Origin: Oryzias latipes
Taxonomy: Eukaryota; Chordata; Actinopteri; Beloniformes; Adrianichthyidae
Assembly (NCBI RefSeq): GCF_002234675.1
Contig: NC_019876.2
Coordinates: forward strand, 14,692,829-14,756,828
Direction of reading: 5' to 3'
DNA: 64,000 nt
Positions within the stretch are counted from its first letter, which is position 1, and the number at the start of each line of letters is the position of its first letter. Shown piece after piece: positions 26,001 to 36,274 of the stretch. Both the position numbers and the translations under genes were made by a program. Below the pieces are notes generated by a model. That model was not told the origin of the DNA, did not search any database, and saw only the letters and a list, made by a program, of their open reading frames with translations.

Positions 26001-26706
26001 TGTGGGCGGGGACTAAGCAGAGATAAGATCCTCCCACTGCAGAAGCCCTGACTGACCGCGGCTCTCCTTCTACAGGTCGGACATGCACAGGTGGCTGGCA
26101 GCTTTCCCCAGCTCCACCACCGCCGACGGCGATGAAGACGAGGTGGTTTACGAGGACTGGGGTAAGAGGAGCTGGCAAGGCGCACGCTTCCCGTCCGTCC
26201 GTCATCTCGCCGTCATCTGATCTTCCCGCGTTGCTTTTGTGTGCGTTAGATTGTCCTCAGGTTCAGTGTGTGGAGCAGTACGTCGCCCAGCAGGCGGACG
26301 AGCTCTCCCTGGAGCCCGCCGAGATCATTAACGTCATCCGCAAAGCCAACGAGGGTACGGGGAAAAAAACACGTCAATCCTTTAGGGATCTTTTTATTCT
26401 TTCTGGTTGTAATTTTTGATCTTGTTTCACACCTCAACTCTCATATACAGATTTAGATTTCAATGTTGTTGCATGAACCATAGAAACCCCCCCCCCCCCC
26501 CCCCCTTTTCCTGTCCCCCTCCCCGTCTTTTGTTTGCAGGCTGGTACGAGGGCAAGCGCCTGTGCGACGGGCAGAAGGGCTGGTTCCCCATCGCCAACGT
26601 CATCGAGATCACAAACGAGCACGTGAGGAGGAGAAACCTCCGCGAGCGCTATAGGGTGATCCAGGCCGCCAGGATAGTCACCAACAAGCCCCGCCCCGTT
26701 CAGTAG
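10358..26706 (+). CDS. arhgef15: Ephexin-5-type Rho guanine nucleotide exchange factor
   Basis: This gene activates Rho GTPases (RhoA in the known family) downstream of Eph receptors, in endothelium, vascular muscle and synapses. Coding exons join in phase: 10358-10760, 14394-15209, 15287-15320, 15443-15510, 17038-17282, 17452-17612, 17905-18057, 21226-21355, 22424-22498, 22597-22689, 22779-22933, 24057-24224, 26076-26161, 26250-26354 and 26540-26706, giving 952 aa. The N-terminal third is Pro- and acid-rich, with a Cys-rich [12 protein letters not shown] motif near residue 168 that matches human ARHGEF15. EPLYQTYR opens the ephexin core. The DH domain spans about 523-726, PH about 730-862 and SH3 about 866-925 ([15 protein letters not shown]). 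[15 protein letters not shown] and the TLWQDLP segment fit ARHGEF15, not ARHGEF26. The start is the ATG of GCCATGT in exon 2; a three-codon uORF lies at 10277-10288. The intact SH3 is notable, since human ARHGEF15 as I recall it has a degenerate one. Confidence 0.9.
15564..15939. repeat. Family M MITE, short copy with clear ends
   Basis: Ends are inverted: AGTCCCACTTCAATCAT on the left and ATGATTGGAGTGGGACT on the right. The inside matches the ends of the longer copies but the middle is missing, so it is an internally deleted copy. It lies in the arhgef15 intron after 15510. Its right end touches the TTAA that also flanks the next element. Confidence 0.7.
15944..16148 (+). mobile_element. piggyBac-like MITE with TTAA target duplication
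   Basis: Terminal inverted repeats begin CCCTTGTGCTATC and end GATAGCACAAGGG, and TTAA stands on both sides (15940-15943 and 16149-16152). CCC termini and a TTAA duplication are the hallmarks of piggyBac-type transposons. The element is about 205 bp and has no coding capacity. Three further copies are at 23.05, 34.94 and 56.03 kb. Confidence 0.8.
17300..17317 (+). repeat. Scrap of the piggyBac-like MITE end near a splice donor
   Basis: GATAGCACAAGGGTTAT, one complete terminal repeat of the MITE, stands alone about 18 bp past the donor of the arhgef15 exon ending at 17282. The rest of the element is absent. Confidence 0.5.
17625..17850 (+). repeat. Family M MITE, short copy
   Basis: The left end TTTAAAGTCCTACTCCCATCA and the right end CATCAAAGTGGGCCTTTAA resemble the other family M copies, with the shared ATCAGAAAAATG and ACAAGAACACGT blocks inside. 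It sits in the arhgef15 intron between the exons ending at 17612 and starting at 17905. Confidence 0.65.
18140..21225. repeat. 3.1-kb minisatellite of 16-bp units in an arhgef15 intron
   Basis: The unit GATCTCTGTGTGTTGT repeats roughly 190 times and fills nearly all of the intron between the exons ending at 18057 and starting at 21226. Variants include CATCTCTG, CTGCGTGCTGT, 18-bp units with an extra GT, and GTTCTGTGTT. Longer blocks of variants recur (near 18620, 19130 and 19475; also near 20040, 20160 and 20550), showing higher-order amplification. Because 16 is not a multiple of three, three units make a 16-residue frame without stops, which gives long but meaningless minus-strand open frames. 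The last unit is altered to CTCTGCAG and forms the splice acceptor. Confidence 0.95.
23003..23051 (+). repeat. (TTAG)n microsatellite
   Basis: About twelve tandem TTAG units directly precede a MITE copy in an arhgef15 intron. Confidence 0.9.
23053..23267 (-). mobile_element. piggyBac-like MITE, inverted copy
   Basis: This is the same element as at 15.94 kb but in the opposite orientation, running from CCCTTGTGCTATC to GATAGCACAGGGG. The TTAA duplication is no longer intact at either side. Short frames within it recur at the other copies and are not genes. Confidence 0.75.
25890..26040 (+). repeat. Family M MITE fragment
   Basis: The segment with TTTTTAGCCAAAATCC, CTGCAGAGCAGCAG and TTGTGGGCGGGGA matches the left inner part of the long family M copies. 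It lies in the arhgef15 intron just before the exon at 26076. Confidence 0.55.
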
Positions 26707-26932
26707 AACCAAAACTGCCAAAAAAATCAAGTCCTGAACACTTATTTCCTCTGATGGACAAACAAAGTGGCACATTTCTGCGTTGAAGCATTAGTTTTTC
26801 CCTAACATGCAAAATGTGGGCGGAGCCACTGTGCTGGCAATGAACTTTCCTGCAGCTCCCCCTGCAGGTCGTGGTGTGGTATTACTGCACATGTACAAAA
26901 TGTAAATGAAGCTCCTTCAACTCACTGGATTA

Positions 26933-26938
26933 AATAAA
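26933..26938 (+). terminator. Polyadenylation signal of arhgef15
   Basis: AATAAA lies 227 bp after the arhgef15 stop codon and before the convergent gene's stop at 27075. Confidence 0.6.
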
Positions 26939-27074
26939 AAACTCTTGTTTTGTTAAAGTTTATGTCAGAAACTTTGCATTAGAATTCTTCAAGGAAGCAT
27001 CTACATACATTTTAAGACAAATGTTTTTGTATGCGAGGAAATCCACTATTATTTAAAAAGATTTCCCTGATGTG

Positions 27075-28518
27075 TTACTTAAGATTGCTGAGATTGAGGA
27101 GCACATGCACGGCATCCACTTCCAACTCAGTCAGTTCCTTGGCTCTGCTGACCTCTGACCCTGGTCCACACGCCCTTCCATCCTCATCTCCGAGTTCCGT
27201 GACGCAGCTAAATCTGCTGCGATCGTGGTCACGACTTTCAGACCATCTCAGCTCTTCTGACCAGCCTCTCTCCCCCCTTGGATTCTGCAGAGCTCCGGGG
27301 CTCATCGGCGCTGCCTCGCAGCAGCTCCTCTCAGGGTTTAAAAGACTTCCTGTTTGCTCAGTGCAGTTGCTTCCTGTGGCCCCTTGGTGGTGCAGTGTCA
27401 GCAGGTTGGTAATGGCTTGGTCCTCCTCTTGTGATAGCTGGATGACCGCCCGAGGAGGCTGCAAGTGGGTGTCCAAAGAACAACCTCTCCACGTGAGGCT
27501 GCCCAGGTCTCTGGTCGGATGGGGTCCAAATCTAAACGGGTCGGGGTTGTTCGGTGGAGCCATACGGGACGACATGATGGGCTGTGGAGTGTTGAGCTTT
27601 GAGAAATCAAAAACCTTACAAAAGAAACAATAGATTAGTTATGGGATCCATCTGTAGTAAAAGTTGAAATAATTATTTTAAGGTTCTTTTACAATCATGA
27701 ATTATTTCTACAACAATTAGGACTTACGTGTATTTTTCTTATTATATGTTAAAAGAAATGCCACAAGAACCTGTTAAAAAGTATCATTTTCATCGTAGCG
27801 GGTCTTTACAAAGTCCCTAAACATCCAAACCTGTAACATACCTTTTTTTTTTTTTTTTTTTTTGCGGGGTTCCATCAAATTCACATCTGGACTCGTTTCA
27901 GAATGTTCCAACACATTGTTTTTAATCATTTCTCACATTTTTAAGGTTTCAAAAAAATAATAATAAAAATGATTTTAACTATTAATGTTTTAAGATTTTG
28001 ATGTATTATATAGACTTAAATTCAGACCAGTCGCTTACTTTTATAATTAATATTTGACATTTTAGTACTATTTTGTTTCCTGTAATTTTTTTGGGGTGCT
28101 TATCTCACCCTCATCCGGGTCAGTAAATTGGGGATCCTCTTCCTGCATCTCATGCTGGGGTCAATATAGAAAACCTCTTCAGGGAAAATCGGATGAACTG
28201 TGGAGAAAACACATTTATTTCAAAAATAATAATCTACTTTTATTTTTTTTATAACTTGTCCTGTCCAACAGCTGAGCAAACAGATCAGAGCTGGAAGCCT
28301 CTGGTGTACTAGGAAAGATTTTACTGTTTCATTAGGGATTTATGGATCTTCAGACAGTTTATAAAACAGATTATTATTTCAGGGTGTATATTTGAATATA
28401 CACTGAAATGGAAATAAACTTAATCGCGCATATGTTTGTTCAACTCACGTTCGGCTCCTCCATGGTGGCGCGCGGACAGCGGCAGGAAGGAGGGGTGCAG
28501 TATGGTTCTGCTGGACAT
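27075..28518 (-). CDS. Unrecognised 232-aa protein, three exons
   Basis: I do not recognise this protein. Minus-strand exons 28449-28518, 28109-28197 and 27075-27614 join in phase through good splice sites (donors GTGAGT and GTGAGA; acceptors CCACAG and TTTGTAAG). The start is the ATG at 28518; a second ATG at 28463 with a strong Kozak context (GCCACCATGG) is in a frame that stops soon after splicing, so it was not chosen. The N-terminal half is Pro- and Arg-rich (IFPEEVFYIDPS, RIPNLLTRMRVFDFS, NPDPFRFGPHPTR). The C-terminal half is polar and ends in a short hydrophobic helix-like EVDAVHVLLNLS. No signal peptide or membrane segment is visible. The 3' end lies only about 140 bp from the arhgef15 poly(A) signal, tail to tail. 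A GC-rich segment around the start fits a promoter. It is judged real because three open exons agree in phase. Confidence 0.65.
27650..27810 (+). repeat. Family M MITE fragment in intron 2 of the 27-kb gene
   Basis: The right part of the family M element is recognisable by ATGCCACAAGAACCTGTT and CATCGTAGCGGGTCTTTA. A T run of about 22 follows at 27842. Confidence 0.5.
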
Positions 28519-28955
28519 GGTCGACACGAGCAAACCGCTTCTCTGCTACAGAAGAAACTGGATGAGCTCAGGAGCTCGAACTGTGACTTTAAAATGTCAT
28601 GGAAAACGTCCCTATGAAAACAGCCTACTGGCGCTCATGTACCCCTAACTTTCACACTTTGTCACGTGCTTACAATGCAAGGCTGTGAAATAGTGACACC
28701 TGTTGGCTGACGAAGGAACTACGCGTTTGAAAAACAAAATCCAGGAGATTTAGAATTTTCCTTACATTTGTCTTGCTTTAAACACAGCTTCCAATGTTCA
28801 CCTTTGGGGTAGCAAGAGTGAACCAGCTTTCCACAGGTCATTTGGCAAAGATCTTTACACCAGATGTCCTTCCTTACAAACCTGCATTTTATCTGGACTT
28901 AAGATAAAACTATGGCTACATGATGGGCAGGACAAGTGGTCATGCCCAGGTATAT

Positions 28956-29651
28956 GGCGTTTCATCTCTGCCATTAAGTGAAAGGCGTAAAGACAACTGA
29001 GCGGGCGTATTCAGGAACTGAGTGAGTGAACCTTACAACCGCACAGGCGCAATTTGTCTGGCAGGTCTGCGTGGTGTGGCTCTTTGACCATCAGTTAGAA
29101 ATGTCGGCTCTTTGTGTCGAACTTGTTCGCCACCCCTGTTTGTGTTAGAGACTTTAATAGAAAAAAAACGCAGATGTAACGTGGATTGAGGAAAAAAGTG
29201 CAGCTGGTTTTTTTGAGCTGTAAATTTTTCTCATATGAAAAATCACTGCATTTGTTAGTTTTAATCCTTTTAATCCACGTTACAGCCACCGTTTCTTTTC
29301 TATTAAAGCCTCTAAAAGAAAGTCCCGCCCACTGCTTCACTGGACTTGACATGCAAATTGCAGCCAATCAGATCAACCAGAAAGGTTCCTGCCCCCAAGT
29401 GTCAAACACACCCCTGAATACCCCCCCCCCCCCCCCAAGTGTCAAAAAAGCCCTCTTAACACTGAGCGTAAATCCTGCTGAGGGCGCAAAGAGGAACTGA
29501 CTGAGCAGGATCACAGGCGTGCAGTTGTAAAATATGGGGTAGCTCGGTTAGAATTGCGCCTTTGCAGTTGTAAGGTTCGCTCACTCAGTTCCTGAAGACG
29601 CCTGCTCAGTTGTCTTTACGCCGTTTCATTTTATGGCACAGATGAAATGCC
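28956..29651. mobile_element. Non-autonomous DNA element with about 110-bp inverted ends
   Basis: The left end (GGCGTTTCATCTCTGCC, then GGCGTAAAGACAACTGAGC and AGGAACTGAGTGAG) is the reverse complement of the right end (AGTTCCTGA, GCTCAGTTGTCTTTACGCC, GGCACAGATGAAATGCC), covering about 110 bp on each side. A second inverted pair lies inside (29150-29190 with ATGTAACGTGGATT against 29272-29312 with AATCCACGTTACAG). No clear target duplication was found, so the superfamily is open. There is no coding capacity. Confidence 0.7.
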
Positions 29652-29689
29652 ACAAAGCAGGTCAGAGCCAAACTGGCTAAAAGCATAGC

Positions 29690-30110
29690 AGTGTTGTGGA
29701 GAACACTGCCATACACACAAAGCACGTTTAATTCATCCATAATACTATATTTACAGTACAGTCTAGAAGTTTGGGGAAATTACAAATCTACAGTGTACAT
29801 CTTAAAAAGCTGTTCAAAAATTATTCATGGAGTGGATTATGGAACACGTACAAATGCTCCATTTTTAAAGTCGGGTTTATTGAAACTATGGGATCTAGTG
29901 AAACTGAAGACTGCTCTCATTTATAAAGCCAAATACAACTTACTTCCAATAAACTTACAGCAAATGTCCATGGACAGAGACTGGAGTCAGATTCTAAGAA
30001 AACTGAATTTCAAAAAGCAGTGCATACGCACTCAAAAAGGGTTTATCAATTTGTGTGGATTTATTGAACGATTTGATGAAGGTTATATAAAAAAAAAATA
30101 AAAAAAAGTC
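29690..30110 (+). mobile_element. Truncated LINE, reverse-transcriptase C-terminal scrap
   Basis: An open frame of 136 residues carries the typical tail of CR1/Rex-type reverse transcriptases: a LEVWGNY motif, TRTNAPFLKSGLLKLWDLV, then KTALIYKAKYNLLPINLQQ, ending in an A-rich stretch. Only the region after the polymerase core is present, so it is 5'-truncated and not functional. Confidence 0.7.
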
Positions 30111-30369
30111 CGAATTGCTTTAAAAAACAAATTCCACTGCACCACACTATAGTTTAGTAGTTAGGGGTCAGGGTGGGAATTCAGACAGCAATTGTGTCCG
30201 AGGAATGAAACCCAGGTTTCCGGTGCATTGGTCTTACTTTCACCTAATGTCCACCCAAAAAAAAAAAATTAGTCAAGTTGGGGGACTACACAAAATTCCC
30301 CAAACAGAATACCCTCAATACAATTCCCAGGCAAACCCAATTATCAGTAGACAATGTTTAAAGAAAAAA

Positions 30370-30375
30370 TTTATT
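30370..30375 (-). terminator. Polyadenylation signal of ZP gene A
   Basis: AATAAA on the minus strand, about 40 bp after the stop codon of ZP gene A. Confidence 0.55.
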
Positions 30376-30412
30376 ATAAACGTCACAAAAATTTAAAACA
30401 GTTGACATCTTT

Positions 30413-33400
30413 TCAGGGGATTGGATTTCGCTTGGTATGAAAGTAGCCATTAGAACCTGCAAAAATATAAAATAAAAATAAAGTTAACACAATTTGAAAC
30501 AGCCCCACCCTTACTGACTAAAGATACTCACCCCTGTAGAAGACATTTGGTAGGCTATGAACTCTGGTCACTCTGATATAGTGAGCAGGTGGATGGTAGG
30601 CTGGCAGGTAGTTGGGAATGATGATCTTTGGAGCAGCTGTCGTTTCAGGCTTTGGGGTTGGTTTGGCGGGAGTTGGTACAACTTCACCTGCCAAGAAATT
30701 GTCTTTTAGGTATACACACAGCACCACTTGCCAAAGCAATATAGAACATGATACCTGGAGTGGCTTGCACATCATGGATGATTGTTCCTTTACCCTCTGT
30801 GTCAGACTCAAATCTGTACACTGAGAAGAGGCGACTGAGGCCGTTCAGAGGATACGAACACTGAACTGTTACCCTGAGACAAAACAGGTAAAAATGATTA
30901 ACCAAACATGGAGCACCCACAGAGTTGAAGAGACTACTTACCCTTTATCATCACCAGAAGGAACATTGTTGAGGGTGTGGAAGATCTTGTTTCTGTAGGT
31001 CACATTTCCTCTGAGCTAAGGAAAGAAGCTCAAATTTATGTCGACGTTCAAGAACTCCAAGCCAAGTTTGTTTGAAGGAAGAATACCTTAATGACAGAGC
31101 CACAGCTGTTGACTGGAAAAGAGAAGAGCACCCTGGTGCCATTGACTTCATTGGGTACACAAAGTTTGTTGTAGAGGTGGAAGTTGACTGGCATCTGGCC
31201 ACTTGGAATGACCTCAGACAAGTCAGCAGCCACAGTCATCATCCCATCAGTAGAACACACTGCAGAGGAAACATGCTGGTCAAAGCCTGTTTTCTAATCC
31301 CAACAGAGTCAGGAAAAGCAGGACATCCTTACTGATGAACTCTCTGGATTCAAAGTAGCACGTCTTGACGGTAGAAGCCCGGACCCTTAACGTGTCACGA
31401 TCTCTCACCAGGATCTCAAATGTGCCATAGAAGCCTCTCAAAGAAACATCCTGCAAAAGACAAAGTGCATAGTGAAGGACAAAGAGGCTAAACCTGCAGG
31501 AGAGCAGTTCATTGTCATCTTACCCTGTAATCATAGCCAGGAGTAAAGAGTGGAGCGTTGAGCTGCAGAGTCTTACTGCTGTTGTTCATGATGTAGCCAC
31601 GTCTCGTTACCAGCTCCATGGTCAGTAGATCTGCGCCGATGCTGAACTCCCACAGGTAGTCAGAGGGCTGATGGACCAGCATGAAGTTGATACCTGCTGC
31701 TGTGCAGTTGGCTTCAAACACTGGGGGCGCTGTCAAGTACAGCATCAAGACCTCAATGCATCACCAGGACAGGCCAAGGATATTCTGGGTCAAGACTTAC
31801 AGACATCCAGAAGTGCTGTGACTGAAGTTGTGTAGTGGTAAGGCTCACTCCCTGACACTGTCAGAGTGTAGTTGATATTCAGTTGGTGCAACATGGCTGC
31901 ATGTTCCTTGGAGAACTAAAAGAGGAAATGTATTAACCACATCATGATGATAAACTACCAGATTTGACAATGAATCCTTACCTCCTGGACAACCAGTGGG
32001 TCACTGAAGAGCATCTTCAGGGTGTAGCTAAAGGTGTTGTCAGGTTGGGCTTCTGCTGTAATCATGAATGTGCTCTCACTAGGTAAGGGCAGCATAAACT
32101 GCTCCCCATTCAGCTGGATAGATGTCAAGTCCACATCGTCAGGGACATTGCCAAGAAATACGGTGAACATTCCTTCTTGCAGGACAGTCTTGTCCTCTAC
32201 AACCAGTGGATGAGGCAAGAGTGGGGTGTCCAAAGTTCTGTAAGACCTGACCACAGTCTCACCATCCATTGAGACTTGTTTCACGTAGAGATTGAAGATG
32301 TAGAACACAAAAATGCCACCACTGACATAGCTCTGAAACAGACAATCCATGATATCTTGCATTAATTGAATAAAGTGGCCTTTTCGAGCATAGGTGTCTA
32401 ATTCCAGGCCTTTAGGGCCAGCATCCCATGAGATTCCTGCCAACGATTACAGCTTCTTTTTGCACCTGACCTCAGTAATCAAAGCAGGGCAGAGTTTCTG
32501 AAAAAAGCAGGATGCCAGACCACAGGGTGGTGGGTCTGACACCCCTGCCCTAGGGGGAACCAAGTCAGTCTTTAAAAGTAGTACTTACCTTCCTGTACCC
32601 TCCTTTAGCTTTATAAGGGATGCCGATTGCAAGAGTAGAATTGTCCTCATCTACAATGAAGCCCCTCTGCTTTGCAACTTCTTGTGCCACAAGGTCCCCA
32701 TTGAGGCCAAGGCTAACCTGCATGCCGAATTGACTGGGATACAAGGTTACTGGAGTCTTCCATGTCACATAACCGCCAGCAAAAGACCCTTGAGCTGTTG
32801 AGACAATTTTAGCATTGAGACACTGCCCCAAACTAGCAACAATAAACCTTTTCAGGGGGCAGTATGCACCCGTTTATAAGACTAAGGATTACTCACACAT
32901 GGAGCAAGCAGCAAACAAGTCAACCATGACAACAAACCAGCTTTGTCTGGAGAAAATGCTTGCATGAACCACCTCAACTGGAACGCCATTAACCTGTGGG
33001 GTGAAGTTCATTAAACCCAGCCTCAATTTTGAGCCATTGTGTCAAGTGGTAGCCTTAGAGAACCACCAGAAGGAGTAAAATGTCCAAGTACATCTGTACG
33101 GTATGAGTCAGGCTGTCCATATGGTGTGCGGAACAGGATACGTCCATACATCAGTTCGAACACGTAACCCTGCTTACGAGCCTCAGTGAAGTTCATGGGT
33201 TGCAGCTGCTGCTGATCTGGTTTGTGAAACGCAACCTGCCAGTCTGAAACAGGTGAGGCATACACCTGGAAACAAGATTTAAGACATATTTGAGCATTTA
33301 AACTTTCTTGAAACATCTAGTCAGGAGTAAATTTGAACACCTACAGGCCTCAATGTATTCCAGTCACTTGTTCCAGGTTGACAGGTGGGCTCATGTTGCA

Positions 33401-34269
33401 CAGATACCTGTGGGTAAAAAATACAGAAAAAGATTAAATTCAGGTTGTGCCTCAATCTTCTCCCAACTAAAATTGATTTAGCCTTACTTCCATGTAGTTG
33501 ACTTCACAGAAAATGTCTCTAGGAGACCAGGGAGGAGGAGAACAGGTTCTGTTCAATGCATGGACCACCACTTTCCCCTCCAGGTTTCTGATTAGGTTAA
33601 TTTTGAACTCAAACAGGTGACCCTACAGTAAATCAGAAGAACAGGTTTAAGTATTTAAAGAGTCATTCAAATATCCATGAAAAGCACAAATTTCTACCGT
33701 TTTCTCAGTGTGACAGCTCAAGTAAGATGCTCTGAGCTCCACGTGGCCCAAGAAAGGGAGGACGCTGATACTGTAGCCACACTCTGCTGCATACTCCTCA
33801 GTCAGGGGGTACACACCTGTACCGTCTAACAGTCACAAGAAACATTTAATCACATCAGGCAGTTATAAACATGGGCATCAGTCAGAACCACTGCAACAAT
33901 GGGCTTTAGTAAGACACCATTCCTCATGGAGAGAACTCACCAACAGCCTCAAAGTGGAAGTCCTGCTCAGTGACAGGTAGATCAATAGCTATCATGAAGT
34001 AGCGGTCATGACACTCCATTTGAAGAACTCCTGTTTGAACTAACACAAGCCGATTGAGTTAACAGTCTTACTCCACATGTCCCAAACTGAGCGCTACAAA
34101 CCTTCCACAAGGGGATCACATCCTGCAACTGCCCACACAGACAGGAACACAACCCAGCTACAACAGAAACATACAGGATAAGATAAAAACCACACACTTG
34201 GACAAAATAATATTATAAAATGTGTATTTTTTGGGTATTAAGTTACCAAACGCTAAACTGAAAAGTCAT
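30413..34269 (-). CDS. ZP-family egg-envelope protein A (ZPAX-like)
   Basis: Probably a secreted component of the oocyte envelope. Eighteen minus-strand exons join in phase to 778 aa: 34269-34247, 34157-34102, 34039-33941, 33825-33698, 33622-33488, 33407-33345, 33265-33092, 32993-32897, 32794-32589, 32332-31982, 31915-31801, 31729-31524, 31450-31333, 31259-31087, 31015-30942, 30873-30755, 30687-30532 and 30456-30413. A signal peptide (FSVCWVVFLSVWAVAG) is split over exons 1-2. Repeated ZP-N-like units follow, for example YAAECGYSISVLPF with LRASYLSCH. A final ZP-N has its four Cys in CSTDG, LCVP, NSCG and VQCSY. A Pro/Thr-rich tail (PTPAKPTPKPETT) then ends the protein; no ZP-C half, furin site or membrane anchor is seen. 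ZPAX is my best family match, ZP2-like second. It is tandem with genes B and C. Intact as read. Confidence 0.85.
32385..32555. mobile_element. Decayed hAT-type MITE in ZP gene A intron 9
   Basis: TAGGTGTCTAATTCCAGGCC at the left and GTCTGACACCCCTGCCCTAG at the right are inverted versions of one another and resemble a common teleost hAT end (AGGGGTGTC...CCAGGCC). The matching intron of gene B lacks it, being only 65 bp against 256 bp here. Confidence 0.55.
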
Positions 34270-34401
34270 AGTTGCTGATGTGTTGCCAGTGTCTAAAGCT
34301 AGCTTGGATGCTAGCAAACTACACCTAACTGCAAACACAAGCTCAACTGAATCAGCTAGACCAGATTCCTCAGGAACTATAAGTTACTTTCTCAAACACC
34401 A

Positions 34402-34449
34402 GCTTTTATAAACCCATTTTTCACCAACCGGCCATTAGACACACATGTG
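34402..34449 (-). promoter_or_regulatory. ZP gene A promoter: TATA box and E-box
   Basis: On the minus strand TATAAAA (plus 34404-34410) lies about 135 bp upstream of the start codon. The palindromic E-box CACATGTG (34442-34449) is about 32 bp further upstream. The same pair in the same order and spacing precedes gene B. FIGLA, an oocyte bHLH factor, is known to drive ZP genes through CANNTG E-boxes; use of this one is inference. Confidence 0.55.
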
Positions 34450-34941
34450 CAGCTCATTATTAATCAACTTAGACAGTGACAGCAAAGCTAGCACAAGCCA
34501 AACTGTTAAAAGTTCCTTTTTGCTTAGGATTTCTTAAGAAATAAAGGTGTTTCCTTTTTGAAGTTTTCTTTTTCAAATATATGTTATAAGTTGTTGCTAA
34601 AAAAATAAAAAGTTAGTCAAAGTATAATCCCCAAAACCTTTTTATGTCTTCATATAACCTTGCTTATCCCTAAAAAGCAAATTTGAAGAAAAAAGTAACT
34701 CTGTAAAACATTTCCTTTGCTCTGTATTACTTTAAAACTTAACCAATTAAATAAAAATAAATGAAGAATATTGTATTAAATCGAGTTTTTTAAACTGGTC
34801 AACTTGATTAACTTTGGAGGAACAAGTTGTCTCTGTTTTCTACACTTACTAAACACAATTGGTGAATTTTTAATTTCAGCAGGTTTTTAGCTAAAACTGT
34901 GTTTTTTTGAGTTGGCAAAATGTTTAAATGACATTCGCTAT

Positions 34942-35146
34942 CCCTTGTGCTATCCTAGGCACTTAACCATTGGGAGTTGGGTCATCTAGACCCACTAGAC
35001 AGTGCTCTGAACCTTTTTTCTTCAATGATTTGTGATCTTCACTGGTGTCCATGGATTACATGAAATCTTTCCACCTTTGTCCACCTTTGTCATGGTAGGG
35101 AGAACACGTCAATGTAAGGGTGGGGTCATCTAAGATAGCGCAAGGG
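34942..35146 (+). mobile_element. piggyBac-like MITE, third copy
   Basis: CCCTTGTGCTATCCTAGG at the left and GATAGCGCAAGGG at the right, 205 bp, same orientation as the 15.94-kb copy. TTAA is kept on the right side and mutated on the left. It lies between ZP genes A and B. Confidence 0.8.
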
Positions 35147-35405
35147 TTAAAAACATACTTTGACTTATGATTTATTCTGTTTTGTGTACTTGTGACCTGC
35201 AATGTTGAGCAATCTGTGACTTTTCAGTAAAAAAAAAAAAGATCTTTATAAATCAACTTTGTTTGCCTTGATCACTGAAAAGTATTCTAAAAAATGAATT
35301 AATGAATATAAAACATAAAAAGGTACTCCAACCAATTTACTTAACGTAATATTTTAAGGTCTACCTAATATTCAGTTTAACACACACACAAAAAGACTTA
35401 TAAGC

Positions 35406-36274
35406 CAGTGTTTTTCAACCAGTGTGCCGCGGCACACTAGTGTGCCGTGGGAGATGGTGAGGTGTGTCGTGGGAAATTGCCCGCATCAACTGATCTAAAA
35501 GTATTCACCATCTCCAGGATATCAGCTCTTTGTTCATCCAAACAGGCCCTGATAAAACACTGAGTAGTTAGGAATATGAAAGATCATAAAATACTTTTTT
35601 CTTTTTGTTTATTTGATTCTATTAAAGACACTTTGATAAGAATGGCAGTACCGCGGCCGCAGCTTCAAATATTTTTGGAAAAGTCCTGCCCCATTAACTG
35701 TCTCCACCAATCATTCTTGTAGGCTTAATCACACGTCATCAGTTTGACCAATCAGAAGTGTATTTTCCTCACTTCCTTGTTCCTATTCTGCTCATAAAGT
35801 CGCTTAGATCAAAAAAAAAAAATACCAGCTAAAGCTCATCTTAAGCGGTGTAGCTTTCCACAGAATCTGGTATCAGACCGTGGAACAAGTGAAAAAAACA
35901 ATGAAGCTCAGAGACGTGAGTCTGTTTGTGTTCGGCAGCTGTTTTCACTACATCTCCCATGATGCATTGGGTTAAAGTGACAGCATCTCAGCGCAAAATG
36001 AGTCTTCCTTTGACATCTTGAAACCACAACGAACACACAGTTTTAAAAATCTAACTTAACTTTTATTACATCTTTTAGAAAAAAACAGCTGCTGCTTACA
36101 GCTTTTTCTGCCACAATTATCACAAAAATGCACGTGAGATTGCAGAGGGGCTGTAGATCAATACAGACTATCAGTTTGTCCTTTATTTTTATTTTATTTT
36201 TGGATGCTGGTGTGCCGCGGGATTTCTGACAGGGTTAAAGTGTGCCGTGGTTTAAAAAAGGTTGAAAAACACTG
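35406..36274. mobile_element. Non-autonomous hAT element with perfect 8-bp TSD
   Basis: Perfect 15-bp inverted ends CAGTGTTTTTCAACC and GGTTGAAAAACACTG are flanked by identical 8-bp duplications TTATAAGC (35398-35405 and 36275-36282). Near each end are the GTGCCGCGG and GTGCCGTGG blocks typical of this hAT group. The interior of 869 bp has no transposase frame. The perfect duplication suggests a fairly young insertion. Confidence 0.88.

Noticed and set aside
28461-28463. Strong-Kozak ATG as start of the 27-kb gene
   Set aside because: Splicing from this frame into the next exon meets a stop after about 15 codons. The upstream ATG at 28518 stays open through all three exons.
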